A stretch of 64,000 bases of DNA from Triplophysa rosa (lineage: Eukaryota; Chordata; Actinopteri; Cypriniformes; Nemacheilidae). Positions 21,701 to 32,064 of the stretch are shown here, in pieces. The stretch spans positions 10,592,543 through 10,656,542 of the forward strand of contig NC_079895.1 of the NCBI RefSeq assembly GCF_024868665.1. The letters run 5' to 3'. Below the pieces are notes generated by a model. It had not been told where the DNA came from and made no database searches. It saw nothing but the letters and a program-made list of their open reading frames with translations. The translations under genes were made by a program, and so were the position numbers. Positions within the stretch are counted from its first letter, which is position 1. Every line of letters begins with the position of its first letter.

Positions 21701-23688
21701 TAATCAAGGGCGGGATGGTTCTAAAAACGTATCGGTGTGCCAGAGGCTCCACATCCCTTGAATCATTTCACTGCCACCTAAACAGATTTATTCCTGGTTT
21801 GTCATGACAGAATATACCACATCTTGCCACTAATTCCTATTTATTTAGATATTTGCAGTTAACAGATAATGTTTTCTCTTTTGCAATTTCTCAAAACAAT
21901 GTTTGGCTTTTTATTTTTTTTTCTAGGGAACAGCGCAAACAGCCTGAACTTCCAGATTTACCTCCTGGAAGGTTTGTTACGCTGGAATCTGGACCGGGCT
22001 GCAGCTGCTGTTGCAGGTGGAGGTTCAACCCTGCGTACGTACACAGGGGAGCTAGTTTACTCTGTCAATGAGAACTACAATAAGTTGTATGGCCGGAAAT
22101 TGGTCCCTAACTTCACTCCACCTGGAGTACACACAGGTAAAGATATTTTGTTAAATGCAGTTCACGATGTAGCATGTTTTTGTTAAAATTACAAGTGCTT
22201 CTGGACAATAATAGTGTCATTTTGACAGATCAGAGAAAATTATACTACCAGAATTGTTGTACACTGGATTCTTTGCTCTAGGTGTCAGGGCAGAAAATAA
22301 AATGCATACTAGAATATAGAGAAATCCTGTCTTTTTATGATGCCCTCTGAATGACATGTTTTTTGTTCATGCAGATGCTGACAACAAAACATATTTACTG
22401 TAATTTAGAATTTCTGAATAATTTCCTTTAAAAATGTTTCCTGTTACAAATATTTCCTCAGGGGAGCTCATTGGAGTGCAGTACTTGTTGAGGCAGAATA
22501 GTCAGCCCCTAGAGGACATGTGCCCTACCTCTGATAGGATCTCTCAGTTGCTGGAGGAGATAGATGTGGAGGAGCAAGTGGAAGAGGATGAGGGTTTCAT
22601 TGATTTGTTGGGAGAGGAAGCCACAGTGGCAAATCTTGTGGCATCAGATGACCCAGTCCTTTCAGGTTCACCAGTTTTACCAGCTGCACCTCTGCCCTAT
22701 GTCCAGGCTCCACCAGTACCCAGTGTCCAGACTCCTTCAGCTGCACTACTGCCCAGCATTCAGGTTCTGCCAACTGCACCTCTGCCCGGCGCCCAGGTTC
22801 CACCCGCTGCACCACTGCCCTGTGTCCCGGCACTGCCAGTACCCAGTGTCCAGACTCCTTCAGCTACACTACTGCCCAGCATTCAGGTTCCACCAGCTGC
22901 ACCGCTGCCCTGTGTCCAGGCTCCACCAGTGCCCAGTGTCCGGACTCCATCAGCTATACCACTGCCCTCAGCAATGGTAAAAGTTCCTTTTCTAGACCAA
23001 TTGTCATTCATTTAGTCATTCACCCTTAAGCAGCAAATCCACAAACGTACTTAACAGCATGTAATTACCTAACCAACAGTTATATATTTCCAGGCTGTTG
23101 ACGAGCACTGTATTCCTGGAATGGACCGGGTGGATGAGTTGGCGGAGTGTCTGGTGGAGCTGCGCACACAGGCGAGCCTCACACTTACCAACCAACAAGT
23201 TGCGACCATTGTGGGTTTGTGGCAGAACCTGGACCAATTTGATAAAGACAGGGTGATGTATGCTGCTCGTCATCAAGACAGGCTACTTACAGGACGTTTC
23301 AGGTCCCCTAAAAAGAAAGCAGTCTTCACTCCTGGTGTAGACAGCACAAAGAGATGTGTTTTGGGTTCTAGCGGCTCTCCAGCACAGTGGCCTAATTGCT
23401 GTCGCCTTGTTGAAATGATTTTTATAAGGTTGTGTAACATCCACCGAAGCCCCCAAAAACAGCGGAGAGAAAGTGTGGTCAATTTGTGGTCAATACACAA
23501 GAAACTGGCCATAGCCAGTACAAAGGTAAAATATTTTGCCCAAATAAAGAAACAATTACTAAGGAGCAGTGGTTACTGAATATGAGAAAATAACACACTA
23601 CTGTGTGAATACTGTCACACTGTGATACAATCATTTTGCTCTCTTGGTTGGCTCTGTTCTTTTCTTTAATTTCCAGCCATATAGTTAA
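18718..23688 (+). pseudogene. 12-exon zinc-ribbon / DDE-like transposase-type gene with one TGA
   Basis: Exons: 18718-18864, 19041-19121, 19254-19364, 19472-19549, 19676-19870, 19961-20436, 20538-20865, 20995-21796, 21927-22136, 22462-22976, 23094-23525, 23677-23688. All have AG/GT borders and phases that close exactly to 1,129 codons. Codon 312 is TGA (20282-20284), probably from CGA. Regions in order: a basic N-terminus (SAKSHKGMSDANWFARLE); a Ser/Pro linker; a zinc ribbon CTNPAC...CTRC after WMPYRLWKV (DUF6729-like); then an RNase-H-like core with MDSTKK, a GNEVGQVL strand, ILYVDCDCC and VRLDIWHFMRRL, and LESFHCHLNRFIPG; a Pro-rich repeat exon; and a basic C-terminus. I recognise the type from fish genomes as an uncharacterised transposon-derived family; the catalytic residues are inferred. 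It may be a recent pseudogene, a readthrough allele or a sequencing error. Confidence 0.75.
22660..22975 (+). repeat. Coding proline-rich tandem repeat in exon 10
   Basis: Imperfect repeats of roughly 14 codons encode PSVQTPSA, LLPSIQVPPAAPLP and CVQAPPVPSV variants, with longer-range duplication of whole blocks. The DNA words CCCAGTGTCCAGACTCC and CAGCATTCAGGTTC recur. This region likely varies in length between alleles. It follows an acidic segment (EEIDVEEQVEEDEGFIDL) and lies between the core domain and the C-terminal exon. Confidence 0.8.
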
Positions 23689-23914
23689 TGTTAAAGTATT
23701 ATACTTTGCACTTTTTATCTTGTAGTATTATTATTATTATTATAGAAAAGTTTATGTGTAGAGGAAACAATATTAAGTAAAATACCAAAATGTGTATATG
23801 TGAGTATGTATAAAGATATGTATACATTTAGTCATTTAGCAGACTATACTATAATACATATGGGAATATTGAATAAATATTAAACAACAATTAACTATTA
23901 TATATATTTATATA
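23689..23914. other. 3' flank of the transposase-like gene
   Basis: AT-rich sequence with a short ATT microsatellite near 23720. A likely 3' UTR, but no clear AATAAA site can be assigned with confidence. Confidence 0.3.
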
Positions 23915-24716
23915 CACTACGTCAAACGTTTTTGAACTGTAAGATTTTTAAATGTTTTTAAAAGAAATCTTATCTGCTCACCAAGTCTTCATTTATTTGA
24001 ACAAAATACAGCCAAAAAGGAATATTGTGAAATATTTGTACAATTTAAAATAACAGTTTCTATTTATTTCTGTTGGAAAATCATTACTCTTGTCTTCTGT
24101 GTGACAGATCCTTTAGAAATCATTCTAATATGCTGTTTGATAAATTATTATGATCAATGTTGAAAACAGTTGTGTACAATTTTTTCCAGGATTCTTTGAT
24201 AAATAGAAAGTTAAAAAGAAAAGTGTTTATCTGAAATATAATCTTTTGTAACATTATAAATGTCTATACTCTCACTTTTAAACAATTTAATGCAACCTTG
24301 CTGAATAAAAGTATTAATTTCTTTCCAAAAAACCTCTTACTGACCCCAAACTTTTGAACGGTATAGGGATGTTGCAAAAGCTTAAAATAAAGATAAATGC
24401 TGTTCTTTTGAACTTTCTATTCATCAAATAATACTGAAAAACATTGATAATGATAAGAAATGTTTCTTAAGCATCAAATCAGAATATTAGAATGATTTCT
24501 GAAGGATCATGTGACACTAAGTAATGATGCTGAAAATACACAGACATAAAATGCATTTTAAAATATATTCAAATAGAAAACAGTTATTTTAAATTGTAAA
24601 AATATTTCACAATATTACCGTTTTTGCTGTATTTTAGATCAAATAAATGAAGCAGAAGAGGCTTCTTTAAAAAATTGCTGTTTAAAAACTTTTGAACGGT
24701 AGTGTATATTAATATG
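23915..24716. mobile_element. Two inverted copies of a TTTGAACGGTA-ended element
   Basis: The first copy (about 23915-24365) begins CACTACGTCAAACGTTTTTG and ends ACCCCAAACTTTTGAACGGT. The second (about 24366-24716) runs the other way and ends AAACTTTTGAACGGTAGTGT. Shared internal words in opposite orientation include CATTCTAATATGCTG/GAATATTAGAATG and ATTCTTTGATAAATAG/TCATCAAATAATA. This is a very common cyprinid non-autonomous DNA element. Confidence 0.75.
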
Positions 24717-25345
24717 TATTTATTTAAGTATAGTGCATATATAGATATCTTTTTATATACTTATATTTTATGTAGCCTATGTACATAAAACACTTATTTT
24801 TATATTATTTTGTTCTTTTGTTGTTATAGTGAATTCAGTACTTTTCCACATTTGTCTAAATATGTATATAGTTAATAAATCTATTTCTCTAAGAAGACTG
24901 GTGTGTTGTATTTATTTGTTTTATTGCATTTAATGACATTCAGTGTCAGGTAGCTGCTCCTTTGCAGGCTGAATGAAATAGTATATTACAATATAGTGTG
25001 AATGCAGTAATAAGGTGGTTATTTTGCCTCTGCTGCCATAGGAAATGATTACCTTAATAAATGCATTTGGGCAAATGCATTTGGTATTATGGATAAAATG
25101 TTATAATGAATTAAAATTGTTTACTCCAACAATAAAATCAAACTTAGAAACGATACAATTGATAAAATCAAATACACACATTACTTACAAAATCAAGCTT
25201 AGAAAAGAAACAATCGATACAATCAAATTACTATTTGTGACGTGTGGATTCGAACCTACAACTTCCTGAATTCCTCATATTTTTCTTCCCCTTTTCTCCC
25301 CTCTTCTTCCCCTTCTAATACAGACAATTCATCCCCAGCTTTCAC
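24717..25345. other. AT-rich stretch, no supported gene
   Basis: TA-rich sequence and short ORFs only. The expected further 3' exons of the RPGR copy on the minus strand are not found here. Confidence 0.4.
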
Positions 25346-27251
25346 CTGTGACCAGAGCTGTATGTCTGTATCCACATGAGACCCAACGAAGGGGTTGTCC
25401 CAATTTCAGCTCTTTAGGCAATAAGACATGACTCTCATTCCCCAAACCAAGCTGACCAACAGAATTATCACAAGCCTTCCATCGGCACTCTCTCCAAAAG
25501 TGAAAACATCCCCATTATCTGCAACCAAAATCCATATTTCTTTAACTTGAAATTCTTTTTCATCATTATTCACCTTCATGTTATTCCAAACCTGTATGAA
25601 TTTCTTTACTCTGCAGAACACAAAGAAGATATTTTGAAGAAGACTGTGCATTGGCCACCATTGACTTACATTATGGACACAAAACCACGGAGACATTTCT
25701 CAAAATATTTTCTTCTGTGTACAAGGATATACAAGTTTTGAATGACACAAGGGTGCATAAAAGATGACAGAATTTATTTATTTTTTGTGGGCAAACTATC
25801 CCTTTCAGCTTTGTGATCACAGAGGTCATGATCTGTCTGTGAGATGGATGTTTGTGAATGGTGTTAATAGAAAGGAGCTCACCTGTGACCAGAGCTGTAA
25901 GTCTGTATCCACATGAGACCCAACGAAGGGGTTGTCCCAATTTCAGCTCTTTAGGCAATAAGACATGACTCTCATTCCCCAAAACAAGCTGACCAACAGA
26001 ATTATCACCCCACAGAAACAGCCTTCCATCCTCTACAATACACAGTTGTACAGGATTATTTAAATGTTTTGATAAATTAATCATTGTTCATAAAATATTA
26101 TTTAGGAATATTCTTGCTACAGATGTTTTTAGTGGACCATTTGTATGCTATTAACATCAGTGATCAATCATATTTGAACAATCTATTATTTTGCAAGTTT
26201 TATTAACTTGCTAAAACCAAATTTTACTCTCATTGTGACGCTGCTTCTATATTATTAGTAAGTGCGGCAGAGGTGTGGCCACCAGCAGAAAGCATTTTGA
26301 TTGGAGCATAATCACAGAAGGGGTGGAGACGCTGAAAAGTAATGCTGTCATTACAGTGACCCAGTCCCAACTGTCCATCGCTGTTTCCTCCAGCCGCAAA
26401 AATCTCCCATTGTGCTGGACACACAGACACTTTTCTCTGTCAGATGAGTATGTTTACAACATTAAGGTTTAAATATTAAAAACGTCACTTACAGTTGCTT
26501 ACAAATGTGTGATCTGTCCCACAGGCAACAAACTGAATTCTCTCTGCTTTAAGAACTGTAAATAAATATAAAAATAAACAAGAAAAGCAACATATAGCTG
26601 CAAGTACAAATACTAAGCACGGGTAAGGATATTTATGCACTTCTATACCTTTTACACAGGTGGGTTTAGTAACTGGTCCTTTGGTTTTTAGACCAAGCTG
26701 ACCTTTGTTATTATGACCAAATGCAAATAAACGTCCCTCTTCTGAAAATAGATAATAACAGAGACTGTCAATAAAAAATATATATCTGTAGTTATATATG
26801 AACATAAGAATATGAACATATGTTTAACACCTGTTACAAAGGACGAGTGTGATTGTCCACATGAGATGTGCACAGGAATATCATACTTTAGCCATAACCT
26901 GCACATTGTTGGCTACTTTACTCTTTCCAAAGGTAAATACAGCACCTGTATCTGTTATTAGAAAACAATAAGGATAACATATCCATAGTAAAAAATAACT
27001 ATTTTACAGAACATACTCTCAGTCACAAACACTCAAACACAGAGCGAACCTCTACACATTCAGGAATGTCCATTTAAATCCATAGAAAGCTTCCAGGTTC
27101 CCAGAATAGCCTGTGTAGTTAATGCTCTCAGAGCTCTGAGGCTTTATTGTAATAATAAGATTTACAACTACGTACACATATGTACATATATCTATATATA
27201 CACACAAACAGATAAATAGATCCTACCTGGTATTTCTGTATCTCCTGTCAT
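25346..27251 (-). pseudogene. rpgr: RPGR-like 5' gene fragment (RCC1 propeller), degenerate
   Basis: RPGR is a ciliary protein with an N-terminal RCC1 beta-propeller. Six exons in RPGR order are visible on the minus strand: 27251-27227 (MTGDTEIP), 26951-26831 (TGAVFTFGKSK...SCGQSHSSFVTG), 26741-26649 (GRLFAFGHNNKGQLGLK), 26555-26493 (ERIQFVACGTDHTF), ~26415-26255 (FAAGGNSDGQLGLGHCN...SAALT), 26032-25883 (GRLFLWGDNS...GYRLTALVTG). A seventh, 25518-25346, starts DNGDVFTFGESADGRL and then switches into a second copy of the sixth. Damage: a frameshift near 26905 in exon 2, no GT donor after SAALT in exon 5, and a frameshift at the exon-7 junction. All later RPGR exons are missing. The nearby mid1ip1l gene supports the identity, because RPGR and MID1IP1 are neighbours in vertebrates. 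A severely diverged paralogue or an assembly error is the alternative. Confidence 0.8.
25540..25806. mobile_element. MITE family A (copy in RPGR fragment)
   Basis: Contains TTATTCCAAACCTGTATGAA, GAAGATATTTTGAAGAAG and, at the right end, ATGACAGAATTTATT... and GGGCAAACTATCCCTTT, the family A words. It sits between RPGR exon 6 and the recombined exon 7. Confidence 0.65.
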
Positions 27252-27594
27252 CACTTCACCTCACTTCTGCTGATGACATTCCTGAACTGTCAGCTAACAG
27301 CTGAAACCTGTCATGAGTTACAGCTGAACCGGAAGAGTTACCGTGGCAACCGATGTGACAGTGGCCGAGATTAGCGTGTGTAGAAGCAAGACGCCAACAT
27401 TGTATAAAGCACCAGTCCTTCCTTTAATAACAAGACAAATATTATATTTTACTTGTGCCACGATGTTTTTTATAAAACAAGCCACACGTGAACACAAAGT
27501 CTTGATCTGTCTGTATGCTTTTATTTTTTCGCACAAAGTTTTTTTTTGTGATGCACAGTGTCTCCTCAGAAGGTCCTTCTTGAAGATGAAGATT

Positions 27595-27765
27595 TGTTTT
27601 CTTCTGCTCAAACACTTTTTCTTCTGCACAAAATCTTTTTCTTCTGCTCAAACACTTTTTCTTCTGCACAAAATCTTTTTCTTCTGCTCAAACACTTTTT
27701 CTTCTGCACAAAATCTTTTTCTTCTGCACAAAACTTTTTTTCTTTTGCACAACATGTTTTTGTTA
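27595..27765. repeat. 20-bp/40-bp tandem repeat
   Basis: Repeats of CTTCTGCTCAAACACTTTTT alternating with CTTCTGCACAAAATCTTTTT form a 40-bp dimer, repeated about four times with decaying units at the right edge. It lies between the RPGR fragment and the ORF at 27809-28447. ORFs through it on both strands are low-complexity artefacts. Confidence 0.85.
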
Positions 27766-27808
27766 TGCACGGTGAACTTTTTTCTTGAACGAAGACGTCC
27801 TTGAAAAA

Positions 27809-28447
27809 TTAGGACACGTACAAAGTTTTTGTGGATGGAAAGGCTTCAACAGGTGCGGGTGCCCGGCTCTCCATTATTCTGACCAACGGCGGGATTCTGT
27901 GTGGCGGCCTCTTCAGACCTGCATCGTCACGTCGGCTCATGTTGCCGCTGCGATGAAATAAGTTGAGGTTATCTCCCACAACACCATTTCCCATTTTCTT
28001 CGGGCGAGCGACGAGCTTCATAGGAATGCAAGTTGGTTCCAAAGCAGGGGTATTCCTTGGCGTGTAACACACATTCTTAGGTCTCAGATATGTATGTTTG
28101 TTCACCCTCACCGGTTGACCCACGAGACCAGGCAGCCGTGGTAAGGATGGAACGGAGGACTTGTTAGTCGTAGCAGACTTACAAGAAGAGTCTTCCATAT
28201 TTCCCTTTGGCAGGACGGTTAAATTTGAAGGTCTGGGCCCTCTACGCTCTGGAGGTCTTCCACCTGAAGCCAACTCATTCTGCACAATGTTTGTCAGAAA
28301 GCAAGTAAAAGATTGTGACTTCGGTCGAATCTCCGGTAGAAGAGAAGGTCCCGAAGATCTGCCAAGAAGCCTTTGACCTCTGACAACGAGGGATGGCAGT
28401 GTCTGCATCCTGTCCATGTTCGAATGAAGGAGTGACAGCAAATCCAA
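27809..28447 (-). CDS. Unrecognised single-exon basic protein (212 aa)
   Basis: An open frame of 212 codons starts at an ATG (MDLLSLLHSNMDRM) and ends at TAA. It stands out because its GC content is clearly above that of the flanks and it is free of repeats. The product is Pro/Arg/Ser-rich and basic, with segments RPKSQSFTCFLTNIV, GGRPPERRGPRP, RLPGLVGQPVRVNKHTYLRP and RPPHRIPPLVRIMESR. No membrane segment or signal peptide is visible. CpG-rich sequence just upstream (about 28480-28560) would suit a promoter. I do not recognise the family. It may be a short fish-specific gene or an exon of a longer gene. The opposite-strand and shifted ORFs here are shadows. Confidence 0.45.
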   Translation of the reverse strand: MDLLSLLHSNMDRMQTLPSLVVRGQRLLGRSSGPSLLPEIRPKSQSFTCFLTNIVQNELASGGRPPERRGPRPSNLTVLPKGNMEDSSCKSATTNKSSVPSLPRLPGLVGQPVRVNKHTYLRPKNVCYTPRNTPALEPTCIPMKLVARPKKMGNGVVGDNLNLFHRSGNMSRRDDAGLKRPPHRIPPLVRIMESRAPAPVEAFPSTKTLYVS

Positions 28448-28469
28448 CCGCTAAGTGTAAGTGAAGAGC

Positions 28470-28562
28470 GAGGATTGATCGCAGCAGTCAAACGCCGAAC
28501 GAAGGTCTCACACAAGATTTATCTACGTTACTGACGCTGACGCCATTATGTCGTCACGGCGC
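28470..28562 (-). promoter_or_regulatory. CpG-rich candidate promoter
   Basis: A local cluster of CG dinucleotides (AACGCCGAACG, GACGCTGACGCC, GTCGTCACGGCGC) in an otherwise AT-rich region. It lies directly upstream of the minus-strand ORF that starts at 28447. Confidence 0.3.
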
Positions 28563-31440
28563 TGTTTCGCAAAACATCATTTCAATGAAAACAGTTGGTT
28601 TATATTTCATTTGATCATTTTTAAGTGTATTTTAACTATATTTAGTTTAACTTTAACATGATAGCGATTTTACACCTTATTGGCTGAAATATAGGCCTAA
28701 CGTTACACATATTTTAGCCCATTGTGCTAAACAGACCAACACATTTTTAAACTATTTTATGATAAGCAAATGAAAGTAACGTAATTGACGTGTGGTAAGT
28801 CTTTGAAAGAGTTTTCTTCTTATTATTTGCTTTTTTATTAGAGCACTGCAGGCGCGTGAACTGGCATGTCTCTTCAGATTCACCACAGATTCACTTGCGC
28901 GTTTGTTTATCAAAATCAATATTTGCAGATTCTCTTAAGATTAAGAATAATACTGATAACACTTTAAACATTTGCGGCAACATTTATTGAAGAAAAGAGA
29001 GTTACCGTATTAAAGTAATTTCCTTTCCGATTTCCTCAGTACAGATTTTGGAGTGCAGTTGCTTCATTTAACCACAAGAGAGCTCGTTTGCCCACTTTGT
29101 TTAAGCAGGGAGAATGAAACCGGACGATTTTCTGTATTAATAAGTAAAAACCTTCACCGAAATGTACTGAGAAGATGTAAAAAAAAACTATGTATCACAA
29201 AGTGTAGTTTTTTTATTTGATCTAAATCTCTCATTAGCATTGGAGAACACATCTGACAGAGAATATTGCTATCCGTATATTGTTCCCCTTCTTAAATAAA
29301 GTATATCAACGACAATAAATGACTTTACGGAATAGTTATTTTTTAACGGAATAAAAGTGTGCCCGCACCTGATTGAACCAGAGTAGACAATGAGATCTCT
29401 GTGTGTGTGTGCAGGACCTAAGCATCAATAATAGGGTACATCTATACATCTGCTTCCTGTATCATAAAATGTTTGATTGTCATATGCCTTGACATGTTTG
29501 TTAGTAGTTTAATGCAAAAATAATGTGAATTGAACTGGATGTGTAAACAATCCGTAGACATTTTAGTCTAAGCAGTAATACTGCTCAATACCTACATTAA
29601 GGTTGTGAATACATCCTACTAACACACAGAAATAAAATGTATACCATCACCTTGAATATATCCCAAGTCACTTGCAATGAAATGCATTCTTGAAATGCAT
29701 ATACTGACTAATACCTATATTGATGTCCAATAAAGAGGGCTATAAAATAGGATGTTTGTATTATTTTTTACAGGTAGATTGTATATGTTCTGGTTTCCTT
29801 GCATTGAATTGGAAATATACTGTTTGTCTGTGCAGAAAAGGCCGATGTGTTGTTGTGTCACTCAGGTTTTCCATTGTGATACACCCCCTCAAAGCACTGT
29901 AAACATTTAACATACATGATAAATATCTTTTGCATGTCTACTTTACCGAAGACAAAAAAGCAGTAAATTCCAGTATAATATAGAACAATTAACTACATTT
30001 AAAAGAGTGGTGCATTTAAAAGAGGTCATTGTAGAAAGTGGAATTTTCAAGTTATGGCTGCTGATCTTAGCATGAGCATGAAAGTGTGGCGTTCATTTAG
30101 CTCTGATTCATTGTGATTTTTCACAACCGCTTGCCCTGTTTGTGGTACCAGATTATAGAGAGATCAGACCAGCACCGGTGTCAAAGGTTTAGGATTTAAG
30201 TAAAGTTTAGATTGTAAATAAAACAATGAAACTAAATAGGTACAATAAATAGAGGCAATGTTTTGAAATAAACTAAATTCCTCCAAAAATATAGAATAAT
30301 AAAAACAATAAACAATAAAATAAATAAATTGCAAATGGAGACAGAGAGTGAGAGGTTTACAGGGTGAGGTTGAGAAGAGTCAGAGAATAAGGGTGGAGAT
30401 GAGAGAGAGAGCAGAAGAACAGGTTTGTAAATCTTTCGAGACATTCCACCCATTCCAAAAGCTTCTCGGCTTCTCTATCGATGGCTTAGTGCATGTACAA
30501 TTATTTAAACTGAAACCTCACTTGTGATCTTATCTCATCTAAACAATGTTTGATCTCTAGTTTTTACCTTTAACCCATGTGTGTGTGTGTTGTGTAAAAT
30601 CTTGAAACATGTGTAATACAATGGCAAATATAAAATAAAACCTTGTAAATCATAAGAATATAAATCTGAACACGGTGTGTATGTGTGTGTGAAAGAAACT
30701 TTCGCAGGTTTCACATTGTGGGTCATTTGCACCTGAATACTGATTTGGGCTCTCTCGTGTTAATTTGTTAAACTTGACAACAAACTATAGTAAATCCCTT
30801 CTGGGCATTCAGATTAATTCTACAGGACATAAGAGGCAGTTTCAGGCACTTTAAAAGATTTGAAAGTCTATAAAAGGGAGAACAGAAACATGCCCCCAAA
30901 ACATATTTTTAAGGAGATATCTGTGCACCTCATAAAGTGTTTCAGTAATGATTCAGTCATTTTATTACAAATACAATTTAAAAGTATTTGTCTGAAAGTA
31001 CCCTATTTATGTTCGCCTATGTGGCATTATAAGGCTTCCAACAAATAAAACAAATACAACAAATATAAAATATTTTAGACGTGGGTTTGGGTCTGACTTT
31101 GACTAGCCTAACAGAATATACTGTAGTTTATGCTATTTAAAAAAGGCTTTATTTTAATGTTTAATGCATATATGCAGTCGTATAAATCCTAACCTTTATA
31201 TTATATTCACCTATTATGTGTCATTAATTTAGCCTTTAGCCTATAGACTTTTTTTATTGGCCATGCCTAAATAAGTCAGTGGAACATGTTCACTGCATAT
31301 TACAATTTATTACGTTTGTCTGTATCGTAACTAATTGTGTAATCAATCAGTTTATTTCGATTCTCTTTTGTGCCTCTCCCTATGCTGAGGTTTGTGTCCC
31401 ACTAATGGAATCTGGTTGTGGCCGACCTGACACCCCATAC
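28563..31440. other. Gene-free AT-rich stretch
   Basis: I see no supported coding exon or RNA gene. It contains a short purine-rich GAGAGA patch near 30345-30420 and short GT runs near 29400, 30580 and 30680. Upstream regulatory sequence of mid1ip1l may lie at its right end. Confidence 0.4.
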
Positions 31441-31470
31441 CGGACCTACAGGTTTCGGTCACGCCCAGTC

Positions 31471-31493
31471 TATAAAGAACCACATATATAAAG
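31471..31493 (+). promoter_or_regulatory. TATA boxes of mid1ip1l
   Basis: TATAAAG at 31471 and ATATATAAAG about 15 bp further on lie 115-135 bp upstream of the mid1ip1l start codon. They follow GTCACGCCC. A start of transcription near 31500-31520 would give a short leader of about 90-100 bases. TATA-driven promoters are typical of strongly regulated, non-housekeeping genes. Confidence 0.55.
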
Positions 31494-31605
31494 TCAAAGA
31501 ATGTAACACTCCAGAAGGAAGTTAAGCCCACGGGAGAGAAGCATAACTCCCCAAGAAAAGAGAGAAAAGTAGGCTACTCTGGAGTTAACCCTCTCAACAA
31601 TCAAG

Positions 31606-32064
31606 ATGCAGATGTCCGAGCCCCTCAGCCAGAAGAACGCGCTTTTCACGGCCATGAACCGTTTTATCGGCGCCGTCAACAACATGGACGAGACGGTCAT
31701 GGTGCCGAGCTTACTGAGAGATGTGCCGTTGGACCAGGAAATCGAGCTGCAGAAGTTAACTAAAGACCCTGGCAGCTATCTGAGGGATGTTGAGGTGGAC
31801 ATGTACAGCTACTACAGCCAGCTCAAGTCCATCCGAAACAACATCGAATGGGGCGTCATGCGCGCAGAGGAGCAGAGGCGCAAAAAGGACAATTCTGCGC
31901 CGGAGCCACCGCGCACCGAGCCCGAGGGCGACATGGACCTGGAGGAACTCCTTCAGTACCACCTGAGGGGTTTGCATGGGGTGCTGTCTAACCTTACAAG
32001 TCAAGCCAACAACCTGACTAACAGATACAAGCAGGAGATTGGCATCGCTGGCTGGGGACAGTGA
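31606..32064 (+). CDS. mid1ip1l: Mid1-interacting protein 1-like (Spot14/G12 family)
   Basis: A complete intronless 152-residue protein starting MQMSEPLSQKNALFTAMNRF and ending NRYKQEIGIAGWGQ. The family signature AVNNMDETVMVPSLLRDVPL lies near residues 25-45, SYYSQLKSIRNNIEWGVM near 70-85, and the conserved C-terminal helix LQYHLRGLHGVLSNLTSQAN near 115-135. The length equals that of the fish gastrulation protein G12. Family members (MID1IP1, THRSP/Spot14) promote polymerisation and activation of acetyl-CoA carboxylase and bind the midline protein Mid1, linking lipogenesis and microtubules. The start is the first ATG; the alternative at codon 3 is less likely. TATA boxes lie upstream and AATAAA at 32737. 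Confidence 0.93.
   Translation: MQMSEPLSQKNALFTAMNRFIGAVNNMDETVMVPSLLRDVPLDQEIELQKLTKDPGSYLRDVEVDMYSYYSQLKSIRNNIEWGVMRAEEQRRKKDNSAPEPPRTEPEGDMDLEELLQYHLRGLHGVLSNLTSQANNLTNRYKQEIGIAGWGQ

Noticed and set aside
27318..27804. ORFs on both strands with repeated FFFCTKSFSSAQ or KKCLSRRK segments
   Set aside because: They are translations of the 20/40-bp tandem repeat and show no independent coding signal.
31756..32004. 82-codon minus-strand ORF
   Set aside because: Antisense shadow of mid1ip1l.
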